From Paenibacillus sp. 1_12 (GTDB lineage: Bacteria; Bacillota; Bacilli; Paenibacillales; NBRC-103111), in NCBI RefSeq assembly GCF_900114475.1, contig NZ_FOTE01000036.1, positions 1-36,899 of the forward strand: a DNA stretch of 36,899 bases, in the 5' to 3' direction. The notes under the pieces were generated by a model. The model saw only the letters and a program-made list of their open reading frames with translations, did no database searches and was not told the DNA's origin. Position numbers and translations under genes: made by a program. Each line of letters begins with the position of its first letter. The first letter of the stretch is position 1. This document shows positions 22,702 through 30,659 of the stretch, piece by piece.

Positions 22702-23649
22702 CTAAAGCTCAGTAATAAATGGTATTCCGCCGCCTAAATAATCCAAAGCCATCCGCGCCGCACTGTCCGCGCCGTCAATCTGTGGGTAGATCAAGCTGGA
22801 ATTGGGGTATTCCTGCAAAAAGAGCCGCCTGTACTCATCCGCAAAGATCGCTGAGTCATGAAATACGCTACCCCACATTCCACACAGAAAAGCAGATTCT
22901 TTTTCAAATTCCAGTTTCTGAACCACATTCCGCGACACATTGATGAGTTCCCTGGCACCTTCGCGCAAAATATCTATGGCAGCCTCGTCGCCATCGTTTG
23001 CCGCGCTATATACCAGAGAGGCCATTTCAGGCTTAATCAGATTGCGTCGGAGGCTGTTTGCGCACTTAATCAGTTTGTTAGAGTCAAATCCGTGGAAGTG
23101 TTCGATCATATTCATAACCAGTTTTGTCGTAGGAACGCTTTCATCCACCCATTTTGACATATGCTTAAGGGCCCTAACGGCGAGCCACTGCGCGGAGCCT
23201 TCGTTGCCCATAATTGTGAGAGGATATCCTCCTGAGCGCGTTATTTTTCCCGCTTTATTCCGACCGACCACAATAGAACCCGCGCTTGAAATTGCCACGA
23301 CGCCGACGCCACCCGTCGCCCCGTATAGCGCTACCCTTCCGTCGTTCATACAGAAGATGGGACAAGGAAAGCCCAGTGCTGCGTAAAAACTCTCCACGAC
23401 TAAAAGATCCCCGGACGAATCAATGCCCACCGCGCCGACGACAACGCATTTGCAGTCCTCTATTTTACCGCCGAAATCATTCAAAAGAGCTTCGGTCACT
23501 TCGGATACTAAGCGTCCGGCTTTTTTGGCTCCGACTATGGAGCGATTGATCGTGCCTCTCGATTTTTCCGCCAGCGTTCTTCCTTCCAAATCCTTTGCTT
23601 TAATGACGTATTTTGTCATCCCGTCGTCTACGCCGATTACATATTTCAT
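22702..23649 (-). CDS. BadF/BadG-type ATPase, N-acetylglucosamine kinase-like, atypical phosphate loop
   Basis: The protein has 315 residues of the ASKHA sugar-kinase fold. It opens MKYVIGVDDGMTKYVIKAKD; the usual family motif is (I/V)GIDGGGTKT, so two glycines of the phosphate-1 loop are replaced (D9 and M11). Later motifs are better kept: FCMNDGRVALYGATG (phosphate-2 with Asp), ISSAGSIVVGRNKAG, RSGGYPLTIMGNEGSAQWLA and FLCGMWGSVF. It may phosphorylate an imported N-acetyl or amino sugar, or be a sensor version of such a kinase. It is 9 bp downstream of the SIS gene in the transporter operon. Confidence 0.8.
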   Translation of the reverse strand: MKYVIGVDDGMTKYVIKAKDLEGRTLAEKSRGTINRSIVGAKKAGRLVSEVTEALLNDFGGKIEDCKCVVVGAVGIDSSGDLLVVESFYAALGFPCPIFCMNDGRVALYGATGGVGVVAISSAGSIVVGRNKAGKITRSGGYPLTIMGNEGSAQWLAVRALKHMSKWVDESVPTTKLVMNMIEHFHGFDSNKLIKCANSLRRNLIKPEMASLVYSAANDGDEAAIDILREGARELINVSRNVVQKLEFEKESAFLCGMWGSVFHDSAIFADEYRRLFLQEYPNSSLIYPQIDGADSAARMALDYLGGGIPFITEL

Positions 23650-23658
23650 ACAGAACCC

Positions 23659-24759
23659 TCATTTCCCCGCATCCGGCGTCCTAGTGCCCATATCAGAAGT
23701 TATTGAACGTACGGCAGGGTGGCGGACAATCCCCAATTCCTGGGTTAGTAGCGCCGATATAAGCTGTCCAAAATAAACATCCACAAACGGTGACATGAAT
23801 TTACTGTCTCCCGCATTCAACCGAAGTATATGATCACCCTGCATGGAACCGGTTCGATCAATAATGTAACTGTTTTTGCTGGCCTTACGAGTGATGTCCG
23901 CTAGTTTTTCCATCCTGACGCTGTCTTTGTCTCCAGAATTGAAGAGGAATAAGGCGGTTTCCTCATTTATACAAAGAGGTGGGCCATGCAAGAATTCCTC
24001 AAACTCATATCCAGCGCTGGGTAAGCAAAGGGTTTCCAACACTTTCAGCGTGTCTTCCTCGCCCACGGCCGCCGCCGGTCCCTTACCCACAAACAGGAAA
24101 TGCCGAGCGGTTTTCAAATCGTCTAGATGAGCGCGGTAAAAGTTCTCACACGCCTCCAAGTTTTGCTCGCCATATCCTATAGTTTTTTCTAGCAGGCCGA
24201 TTTCTTTGCCATACCCTGCCTCGCTTAAATTCCCGCCTAACAGCGCGGCTTCGAGCGCCGCAATGTATAGGCAAAGCACCGTTCCCGTAAAACCTCTGGT
24301 TTTGGGGCCCACAGTCTCCTCGCCCACCGAGATGTCTACAGATAAATCTGCAATGCGCGCAACGGGATTGTTATCGCCCGCTGTAAACGATACCGTCGGA
24401 ACTTCGCCTCGCAGCTCTTCCAGCAAAGCCACGGTATTAGACGACTTACCGCTCTGAGAGACCACCAGAACAAGCGGGCGCGAACCTCGGATGACCGGCG
24501 GCTTGCTGGGCGGTGCGCAGGTTATTTCCACCCCCAAGGTAGTTTCCATATATTCACTTGCCGCTTTGCAGGCATTCAGGCTGGAACCGCTTCCAATCAG
24601 ATAAACCCGATCCGGTTTTAGTTCGTTATAAAAACGTGCGAAACCTCCAACTATTTCCTTTCTTCTAGAAAGCAGTCCCTCCATACATGAAGGCTGGCTG
24701 CGATAATATCTGTACATCTCCCGCAACATATCATGATACTGCTGCATTACCTGTTCCAT
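23659..24759 (-). CDS. SIS-domain sugar-phosphate isomerase/deaminase (GlmS/AgaS/FrlB-like)
   Basis: It has 366 residues with two sugar-isomerase (SIS) domains and no glutaminase domain. The first domain shows VYLIGSGSSLNACKA (about 53-66) and VVSQSGKSSNTVAL (about 99-112). The second shows FLFVGKGPAAAVGEEDTLKV and GYEFEEFLHGP, where EEFxHGP is the second-domain signature holding the catalytic Glu and His. Such proteins isomerise or deaminate 6-phospho amino sugars or split fructosamine 6-phosphates. Together with the adjacent kinase, this points to an amino sugar or N-acetyl sugar. It is the first gene of the transporter operon, behind CGAGGGGATG. Confidence 0.88.
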   Translation of the reverse strand: MEQVMQQYHDMLREMYRYYRSQPSCMEGLLSRRKEIVGGFARFYNELKPDRVYLIGSGSSLNACKAASEYMETTLGVEITCAPPSKPPVIRGSRPLVLVVSQSGKSSNTVALLEELRGEVPTVSFTAGDNNPVARIADLSVDISVGEETVGPKTRGFTGTVLCLYIAALEAALLGGNLSEAGYGKEIGLLEKTIGYGEQNLEACENFYRAHLDDLKTARHFLFVGKGPAAAVGEEDTLKVLETLCLPSAGYEFEEFLHGPPLCINEETALFLFNSGDKDSVRMEKLADITRKASKNSYIIDRTGSMQGDHILRLNAGDSKFMSPFVDVYFGQLISALLTQELGIVRHPAVRSITSDMGTRTPDAGK

Positions 24760-25197
24760 AAGTTACATCCCCTCGATTAGTTAATTTTTATAATTTCACT
24801 CTATATTTAAGTGATTTTAATGTAAAGGATGAATAAACTTGCGATCAAGACCTTTTCCCCAAGAACTATTACGTTTTTCGCTGGGTATTGATGTTAATAA
24901 ATTAATAATATAGAACATGTTTTGTGCATTAGGACTAAATTAACGCATTATCAATTGGAACTTTTATGCTAACTTCTATTTGTCAAGTATGAATTTTCAT
25001 AATTGCTTTAAGACTAGACTTTTTGGATCTATATTAATAGAATAGTATAGAATCGAATCGTTCTTAGGCTTTCGTAAAAAAAGTACACGACAAGGCTTGC
25101 TGCGTATAAGATGCCAAATAACACCGAACGCGACCCACGCTTGATCGGTACATACTAGGACGCCCTTCATTTTATATTGATTCGTTATTTCGTTCGG
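24760..25197. other. Divergent intergenic region between SIS operon and response regulator
   Basis: AT-rich on the SIS side and more GC-rich on the regulator side. A TTGACA box exists on the minus strand at 24981-24986, but no well-placed -10 box was found for it. No gene with a ribosome site was seen. It must hold the promoter of the SIS-transporter operon. Confidence 0.45.
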
Positions 25198-25233
25198 CCT
25201 TGAATACGCTTACCTGACCTTGGATACGGTTAC
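25198..25233 (+). promoter_or_regulatory. Tandem 16-bp direct repeat upstream of the response regulator
   Basis: CCTTGAATACGCTTAC (25198-25213) and CCTTGGATACGGTTAC (25218-25233) differ at two positions and are exactly 20 bp apart, close to two helical turns. They lie about 50 bp upstream of the regulator start codon. Such phasing fits a tandem binding site for a dimeric regulator, perhaps the response regulator itself. Confidence 0.45.
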
Positions 25234-25282
25234 TTTTTACGAACTAAATATATTTTGGGGCATTCGTCCGGAGGGTGATGTT

Positions 25283-25978
25283 ATGAAGACGACTGTTAAC
25301 CATATAAAAGTTCTAATTGTGGACGGCTCGGAACAAACGCGGAATAAGCTAACGCGCATTCTAGCTAATAATCCGGCTATTGCTTTGGTTGGTTCTGTTG
25401 GTAACGGGTATGAAGCGGTGGCTTTCGCTGCCAATAGCGCCCCTGACGTTGCGGTAATGGATATTGAAATAGAGTCCAAACTCGCGGGGCTTTACGCTAT
25501 GCGCGAGATCATCAAGCTGCGGCCAAATACCAAAGTTATTATCTATACAGTCCAGAATTCCGACTATTACATCTCCAACGCGTTTCTATTCGGCGCGTGC
25601 GACTATCTCATAAAAGGCGTCTCTGAACCCGACTTACCCGACACCATAATACGGGCTGCGCAAAACCGCTCTATCATACACCCGGAAGCCTCGGAGTATT
25701 TGAGGAAGGAATATATCCAGTTAAAAAACGCCCAAGAGAACCTTTCTTATACTATTCAGGTAATTCTGAAGCTCACCCCGTCAGAAATGGATATACTGCG
25801 CATGTTGCGATCCGGCATGAAGTATAAGGAAATAGCTGACGTCCGCTTTATTGAAATGACGACAATGAAGACCCATATTTCAAACCTTTTAAGGAAATTT
25901 GACAAAAAGAATGTTGTAGAGATGCTGGAAACCATTGAGAGTACTGGGTTCTTTTTGCTGGTAGACAATTCAAAATAG
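25283..25978 (+). CDS. LuxR/NarL-type response regulator, atypical receiver
   Basis: It has 231 residues from ATG 25283, which is preceded by GGAGGGTGATG; an upstream in-frame ATG lacks such a site. The receiver domain (about 8-125) has the phosphoacceptor D60 (VAVMDIE), T89 (IIYTVQ) and K111 (DYLIKG). The acidic pair at the end of strand 1 is incomplete: VLIVDGSEQ has only D14, with Gly at the second place. The C-terminal LuxR helix-turn-helix runs LTPSEMDILRMLRSGMKYKE then IADVRFIEMTTMKTHISNLL. No histidine kinase is encoded in the window. Its position facing the transporter operon suggests control of the sugar locus. Confidence 0.88.
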   Translation: MKTTVNHIKVLIVDGSEQTRNKLTRILANNPAIALVGSVGNGYEAVAFAANSAPDVAVMDIEIESKLAGLYAMREIIKLRPNTKVIIYTVQNSDYYISNAFLFGACDYLIKGVSEPDLPDTIIRAAQNRSIIHPEASEYLRKEYIQLKNAQENLSYTIQVILKLTPSEMDILRMLRSGMKYKEIADVRFIEMTTMKTHISNLLRKFDKKNVVEMLETIESTGFFLLVDNSK

Positions 25979-25981
25979 AAG

Positions 25982-26123
25982 CAGGGCAGAATATAAGAAA
26001 ACCTCTATCGAGGTCTTACAAAGAAGAGCGACCGTGTTTTACATGTAGGTTTTCTTGCAATATCAGAATGTTCAGCTCCGCTGAAAACTTATAAATTCTG
26101 GCATTATGAAAAAAACTGCCCTA
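25982..26123 (+). terminator. Response regulator terminator, split by a small insertion
   Basis: The left arm AGCAGGGCAG follows the stop codon and the right arm CTGCCCTACT is at about 26115-26124. In the duplicated copy near 31.12 kb the two arms are only 13 nt apart and form a clear terminator. Here they are separated by the 112-bp segment at 25995-26106. Confidence 0.55.
25995..26106. repeat. 112-bp insertion with nested inverted repeats
   Basis: The segment is absent from the otherwise matching copy at 31.1 kb. Its first part begins AAGAAAACCT (25995-26004) and ends AGGTTTTCTT (26047-26056), a perfect 10-bp inverted repeat. The second part holds nested stems TTCAGC/GCTGAA and CAGAAT/ATTCTG. 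It looks like a small non-coding inserted element that disrupts the terminator of the response regulator gene. Confidence 0.5.
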
Positions 26124-26124
26124 C

Positions 26125-26396
26125 TCTTCTTATTACCTACACAGGTAACCATAAAATGGACACTTTGGAAAAAAGCGTTCAGTCTGTGGGTACCTTTTTT
26201 GTATACCCGCAAAGAGCGGTCTCTTTCGGATGTCAAGGTATTCCTGGGCTTGCCTTGCTGACCGACATTCATACCTCCCTTATGGCCACTCAGAGACAGC
26301 TTCTCTATTCACCCTACTCCGATGCTTCACTAGGAGAACACCTCTCCTATAACCTGTCCAATCGCCTCACACTGGACATAAGTATCAGTGGAGATT
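26125..26396. other. Intergenic stretch without a recognised gene
   Basis: Short open frames occur on both strands, none with a convincing ribosome site or recognisable motif. The plus-strand frame from 26156 reads as protein but matches nothing I know. Confidence 0.4.
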
Positions 26397-26440
26397 AAAA
26401 AAAAGATGACCCCTGTGCAATACGTAATACAGGAATCATC
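26397..26440 (-). terminator. Terminator of the second BadF-type kinase gene
   Basis: On the minus strand GATGATTCCTGT pairs with ACAGGGGTCATC (two mismatches) around a 12-nt loop and is followed by a T8 tract. It lies 35 bp after the kinase stop. Confidence 0.8.
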
Positions 26441-26474
26441 TATTGTTTGCTGCCTAGGCATAAACCAGGCTTTT

Positions 26475-27509
26475 TTATACTTCCGCCCCCGCATATCCGA
26501 TTTCCCGGAAAAGCTTCCGTTCGGTGCAGCAACGCTCAAGCGTTTTCATAACGTCTTCGGGTATACCCAGCGGATAAATGCGATCCAGAGCCTGTAACAA
26601 CGCCCCGACTACCGGTTCGAACCTCGCATTTATACAGTATGCCCCGGGTATTTTTCCCTTGAGGTGTTTTTCAATAAGTTCCAGAATAATGTTGTCGCCC
26701 TTACACACGCCTCCCGAAATGACCACAGGCAGCGGCCTGTCAACGATATTCAGTTTTTTTGCGGCAACCACTACATAATTAGCCAAAGCGGCGCAAAATT
26801 GATCAATGTACTGCAGCGACACGGCGTCTCCGAGACGTATGGCCTCAAAAAGCAACGGGCAGAATTCCTTATACACCGGCTGTTTGGGAGACTCGTCTTC
26901 GCTTCGGCCCGTCGTACAGAGCATATAAAACTCCTCTACGGAGGAAAAACCCGTAAAATCCAGCAAAAGGCGCGTTAGTTCGGTTTCCGGTGCAAGGCCG
27001 ACGCTGGCGTCCACCACAGCGTCCACAATGAAGCGGCCTATGGCTTCGCCGCCCTGATGTATGTTCTTTAAGTAATAGGCATACTCGTAACTCTGGCCGT
27101 CCTTGTTATAGACCGCGCAGTTGGCGCCTGAGCCCAAGCAGATGACTGCGCAATCACGCCCGATAATCTCCGTGCCGCCCCTAAGTGCGCCTATGCAGTC
27201 ATTAAAGTAAGAAATATTCTGGACGCCCAAAGTCTCTCCAAGTTGTCTGACTCCAATGGGAAATTCAAACGACCAGTCCGCTCCGGAACAGTTGGCGGAT
27301 ACCCGCTCTATTTTTGACATGGGCAATCCTGCGTCGGCGAGAGCTTTGTCGGCGGCGAAACGGATACGTACCATTTTAAATATCCGTCTTTCCATCGCTT
27401 GATATGTCCAATCCTTATCGTCTCCAAAGCCCAGAATATGGCCCTGGTGGTCGGCGATGATAGCATGAGCTTTCGTTCCACCTAGATCAACAGCTAATAT
27501 TAATGACAT
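26475..27509 (-). CDS. BadF/BadG-type ATPase, N-acetylglucosamine kinase-like
   Basis: It has 344 residues from ATG 27509, with GGAG 8 nt upstream; a GTG three codons earlier overlaps that site. The N-terminus MSLILAVDLGGTKAHAIIAD has a normal phosphate-1 motif (D8, GGTK). The phosphate-2 motif is SYFNDCIGALRGGT. The remaining motifs are CLGSGANCAVYNKDG, IHQGGEAIGRFIVDA and VVISGGVCKGDNII. This is a complete sugar kinase of the eukaryotic N-acetylglucosamine kinase type. Unlike its paralogue at 22.7 kb it keeps all glycines, so it is the better candidate for the active kinase of the locus. It is preceded by an unusual leader with alternative stems. Confidence 0.85.
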   Translation of the reverse strand: MSLILAVDLGGTKAHAIIADHQGHILGFGDDKDWTYQAMERRIFKMVRIRFAADKALADAGLPMSKIERVSANCSGADWSFEFPIGVRQLGETLGVQNISYFNDCIGALRGGTEIIGRDCAVICLGSGANCAVYNKDGQSYEYAYYLKNIHQGGEAIGRFIVDAVVDASVGLAPETELTRLLLDFTGFSSVEEFYMLCTTGRSEDESPKQPVYKEFCPLLFEAIRLGDAVSLQYIDQFCAALANYVVVAAKKLNIVDRPLPVVISGGVCKGDNIILELIEKHLKGKIPGAYCINARFEPVVGALLQALDRIYPLGIPEDVMKTLERCCTERKLFREIGYAGAEV

Positions 27510-27548
27510 GATTAACACTCCATTTTATTTACTGAAAAAGTGCGTCAG

Positions 27549-27622
27549 GTATACGCGGTTCCGTGACTCTTCTGTTTCTGTGGTAATAATACTGCGTATA
27601 CACGCTGGGAACCGCGCCCAGC
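27549..27622 (-). promoter_or_regulatory. Leader with mutually exclusive stems upstream of the kinase gene
   Basis: In minus-strand sense the order is: GCTGGG/CCCAGC hairpin (27604-27622), then GTATACGC (27594-27601), then GGAACCGCG (27554-27562) overlapping GCGTATAC (27549-27556). CGCGGTTCC from the first hairpin can pair with GGAACCGCG, while GTATACGC can pair with GCGTATAC. These three pairings exclude one another. Such an arrangement could serve as an attenuator or as a protein-binding site pair. No T tract follows. Confidence 0.4.
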
Positions 27623-27666
27623 TTATTGGCAAATTCCGACGCTAGCCTCAGTATTATACTTGGTGC

Positions 27667-28764
27667 TTACAGCGAGTCCAATGGGATTTTAGCGACGACG
27701 GCGCTTCTTACGCGATTCTCCTGCATGGTGAGGGCGATATACAAGAATCCCTCCTGCTCGCAGGCGCAGGGATAAAACCAAGTGCCCCCCCGACCATCGA
27801 ATTCCGGGGCCCCGCCTTCGAATAACTTATAGACTTTTGTGTATTCCACCTCTCCCGGTTCGGTGAGAGCCATGCAGAGCAGACCTCGTTTAAAGTAGCC
27901 CTGATCATTGTTGTAAATCATGTATCGCCTGCCATCGGACAGAATGCCTGCGAACATTTTGCAGTTTCCGACCGGCATGGAAATTTTGGCCGGCTTTGAC
28001 CAGCTCTCACCGTAATCCTCGCTCGTAAAGACAAAAGACGCTCCGCTTGTGGGATCGCCATGCTTGCCCTTGTCATTTCGGACATAAGCAGTGATAGCGC
28101 TTCCTTGTACGATCAAAGTAATTTCGGGGCACCTGATTTTCACGGCGTCTGGAGCGAGCGGATCATACAAGAAAGAGCTGCGCCACGGCTTCGCGATATC
28201 CGCTCCCTGGCTAATGAGCACTGCCGGAAAAGCGGGAGTTTCCCCCTTCAGCGGCATCCAGACGCCCGCAATGTAATCACCCGTATCCATCAGGATTGGG
28301 GGAGAATTGCTAAGGAACCCCCCCGATATGACAGAGACTCTTCTCCAATCGTCTAGAGAAGACTGCGGAGCCTCGAACAGGTCAAGAGAAATCGACAGAT
28401 TCTTGCCACCCATCTCGGTGATCAGTGAAAACAGTTTGTCTTCGTGCACAAAGAAGCTCGCCGGCACAAAGTGCTCCTCGGCGCTACCGATCTCGCCCAC
28501 CACGTTGAATACCTCCGACCAGCTCTCCCCTCCGTCCTCGGAATAGCGCCCCCGGATCAGGGAAGAACCGCAGATCTCCGCGTCGGTGGAGTTATACCAG
28601 CCCAAATACAATTTGCCGCCGTGCGAGGTGATCGTGCAATCGTGAAGAAAGGGCAACAGATCGCGCCGTCCATCGTGCGCGAGTATCCTTGTCATGCCGC
28701 CGGGATAAGGCATTTCGGATGGTTCGGGGTAAGGGAGCCCCTCCTTCCAGACGGGTAGTCTCAT
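27667..28764 (-). CDS. Sialidase-like protein with Asp-box (BNR) repeats
   Basis: It has 365 residues from ATG 28764. The start overlaps the upstream stop in an ATGA, so translation is coupled. Two Asp boxes are clear: RYSEDGGESWSEVF and FTSEDYGESWSKPAK (S-x-D-x-G-x-x-W). They mark a beta-propeller of the sialidase/neuraminidase-like superfamily. HDCTITSHGGKLYLGWYNST, SLIRGRYSEDGG and IRCPEITLIVQGSAITAYVR are other blade segments. There is no signal peptide, so it would act on an imported oligosaccharide. It may be an exo-glycosidase or a related lyase; the substrate cannot be fixed, and sialic acid is only one option. Confidence 0.75.
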   Translation of the reverse strand: MRLPVWKEGLPYPEPSEMPYPGGMTRILAHDGRRDLLPFLHDCTITSHGGKLYLGWYNSTDAEICGSSLIRGRYSEDGGESWSEVFNVVGEIGSAEEHFVPASFFVHEDKLFSLITEMGGKNLSISLDLFEAPQSSLDDWRRVSVISGGFLSNSPPILMDTGDYIAGVWMPLKGETPAFPAVLISQGADIAKPWRSSFLYDPLAPDAVKIRCPEITLIVQGSAITAYVRNDKGKHGDPTSGASFVFTSEDYGESWSKPAKISMPVGNCKMFAGILSDGRRYMIYNNDQGYFKRGLLCMALTEPGEVEYTKVYKLFEGGAPEFDGRGGTWFYPCACEQEGFLYIALTMQENRVRSAVVAKIPLDSL

Positions 28765-29306
28765 GCCTTCCCCTCCTCCGGCCGACTTGTCCAAAAGCCC
28801 GGCTCCGGCTCATCCCCGGCGATGGCCTGCCATACGGCGTCAAATGCGCGCCCAGAGTTGCTCATCCATCCGGAGCATATTTTTTTCGCTGTGTCGATAT
28901 CCCTGACGATAATATTAATTTTGATGACAATCCTTGCGCCATCGCGGATAGAAAGGAATACAGGAACAACCCCAGTAGACGACTCGGTGTACTGGGCAAT
29001 ATAGTCTTTTTCTTGCTCAAAGACACGCTGGTACTCCGCGCTTTTGGCGGCTACGTCCGCTTTTATCTGCGCAAGCGACGCGTCGTCGCTCACCAGGGTT
29101 CTGCCGGCGTCCGTGATTTCGTAAACAACGCCACTCAAATTCACGGCCTGGCAAACAAGTCCTTGCTCCTTGAGAGAGGTAAGCGGCAGCTTGAGATCGG
29201 TTTCCGCGACAAGGCCTGTTTCAAATAAAAAACGTGAAAGGTCTCCCACACTCAGCTGATCCATTTGCGCCAATGCGCACAGGATATACGGTTCTTGGCT
29301 CGACAT
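28761..29306 (-). CDS. DUF4364-like winged-helix protein
   Basis: It has 181 residues from ATG 29306 behind AAAGGATG. The first half reads PYILCALAQMDQLSVGDLSR, FLFETGLVAETDLKLPLTSL, KEQGLV and VYEITDAGRTLV. This is the pattern of a winged-helix domain with a Leu-rich second helix and a YxIT-x-x-G wing, as in DUF4364 proteins. The second half is mixed alpha/beta with IRDGARIVIKINIIVRD. It is probably a DNA-binding regulator of the sialidase-like gene with which it is translationally coupled. A good promoter lies upstream at 29372-29400. Confidence 0.65.
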   Translation of the reverse strand: MSSQEPYILCALAQMDQLSVGDLSRFLFETGLVAETDLKLPLTSLKEQGLVCQAVNLSGVVYEITDAGRTLVSDDASLAQIKADVAAKSAEYQRVFEQEKDYIAQYTESSTGVVPVFLSIRDGARIVIKINIIVRDIDTAKKICSGWMSNSGRAFDAVWQAIAGDEPEPGFWTSRPEEGKA

Positions 29307-29371
29307 GACGATCCATCCTTTCTTTGTTGACAACGGTTAGGGCACACATAGCGTTCCTCCCCTATTGTTGA

Positions 29372-29400
29372 ATTATAGGCATATACGCTGGCGCAGTCGA
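29372..29400 (-). promoter_or_regulatory. Promoter of the DUF4364-like/sialidase-like operon
   Basis: On the minus strand TCGACT (29395-29400), a 17-bp spacer and a perfect TATAAT (29372-29377) preceded by TGCC. It lies about 65 bp upstream of the start codon. Confidence 0.6.
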
Positions 29401-29512
29401 GAATGAATAATTTCACTCCGTTTTCTCCCGATTTTAACCAGATACCCCCCCGATATGCGTTTATCCGTGTTTCTTCACCGCCAAAAACCGATTTGGTAGG
29501 AGATTTTATCAT

Positions 29513-29541
29513 CCGATTTTAAATCAACTTTTAGCTATAAT
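29513..29541 (+). promoter_or_regulatory. Candidate promoter of the 2-hydroxyacid dehydrogenase gene
   Basis: A perfect TATAAT -10 box (29536-29541) lies 80 bp upstream of the start codon. The -35 region (CCGATT) is poor, so an activator may be needed. Confidence 0.35.
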
Positions 29542-29621
29542 GTAAAGGCTGAGATATGTCCTTTCCGGAATTGCCGGACAAAGGCGCACTCCATTATCAA
29601 CTGCATGGGAGGAATGTACTG

Positions 29622-30581
29622 ATGAAAAAGACCCTACTTGTCATGATGGCCTTTTTACCTGAATTTCGCGCTAAACTGGAGGCGCAGGCGCCCGGGCTCG
29701 ATATCGTTTACTGCGAGAAGCAGCCCCCCTCCGAAGAAGCGCTCAAACGGGCCGCCTATATTTGGGGGAACCCCAACGAGGAGCAGCTTTCCCTGTGTGA
29801 GAGATTGGAATGGCTGCAGCTCTTGACAGCCGGGCATGACCGGTATACACGGCCGGGCGTGTTGCCGAAAGGCGCTTTGCTGTGCAACTGCTCCGGCGCT
29901 TACGGGCTTGCCATCTCCGAATTTCTGCTTGCCCATACGCTCGTCCTCATGCGCAAGCTTCACCTGTACCGCGATCTCCAGCATGAGCGCAATTGGAGGC
30001 ATCTGGGGCACATCGGGATCGTAGCGCGCTCTTCCGTGCTGGTCGTCGGCATCGGCGATATCGGCGGTCGTTATGCTCAAAAAATGCATGCGCTGGGCGC
30101 GAGGGTTTTCGGCATTCGCCGGCATGTCGACGAAAAACCCGATTATCTGGAGGCACTATATCGTATGGATCAGATTGACGACATCCTGCCGCAATGCGAC
30201 ATTGTAGCTCTGTGTCTGCCGAACCACCCAGACACGGAGGGCCTTTTCAGCCGTGAGCGCATCGATAAAATGAAGCAAGGGGCTTTCCTGCTCAATGTAG
30301 GACGGGGTTCAGCCGTAGACACCGAGGCGCTCTGCGACGCGTTGGAAAGCGGTGCGCTGGCGGGCGCTGGCCTCGACGTGGTGGAGCCGGAGCCTCTTCC
30401 ACAAAGCCATCGCCTGTGGGGTATCAAAACGGCGATGATTACTCCCCATTGCGCTGGCGGAGACAAATTCGGGGAAATCTATCCTTCCATCATCGAGGTC
30501 TTGTGTGAAAACCTGCGCCGTCTGCAGGCGGGTGAACCCCTGCTTAACCGTGTTGACACTGAAACGGGATATCGCGTGTAA
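29622..30581 (+). CDS. D-isomer-specific 2-hydroxyacid dehydrogenase
   Basis: It reduces a 2-keto acid or oxidises a D-2-hydroxy acid with NAD(P). It has 319 residues from ATG 29622, preceded by GGGAGGAATG. The NAD loop is VLVVGIGDIGGRYAQKMHAL (GxGxxG). The catalytic Arg lies in LLNVGRGSAVD, the Glu in GLDVVEPEPLP and the His in ITPHCAGG. The order and spacing are normal for the family. It is the only intact plus-strand gene near the sugar genes besides the response regulator. It may process a sugar-acid product of the locus. A strong terminator follows. Confidence 0.92.
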   Translation: MKKTLLVMMAFLPEFRAKLEAQAPGLDIVYCEKQPPSEEALKRAAYIWGNPNEEQLSLCERLEWLQLLTAGHDRYTRPGVLPKGALLCNCSGAYGLAISEFLLAHTLVLMRKLHLYRDLQHERNWRHLGHIGIVARSSVLVVGIGDIGGRYAQKMHALGARVFGIRRHVDEKPDYLEALYRMDQIDDILPQCDIVALCLPNHPDTEGLFSRERIDKMKQGAFLLNVGRGSAVDTEALCDALESGALAGAGLDVVEPEPLPQSHRLWGIKTAMITPHCAGGDKFGEIYPSIIEVLCENLRRLQAGEPLLNRVDTETGYRV

Positions 30582-30595
30582 TTGCGTGTAAAGGT

Positions 30596-30642
30596 TAAAA
30601 AGCAGCTTTCCCGCGCTCGTATTGCGGGGGAAAGCTGCTTTA
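30596..30642. terminator. Strong bidirectional terminator
   Basis: AGCAGCTTTCCCGC (30601-30614) pairs with GCGGGGGAAAGCTGCT (ending about 30639) with one bulge. The T tract is longer on the minus strand (GCTTTTTAA) than on the plus strand (GCTTTAT), so it can end both the dehydrogenase transcript and leftward transcription through the enolase-like remnant. Confidence 0.8.
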
Positions 30643-30659
30643 TGCAAGACTAAAAGCGC

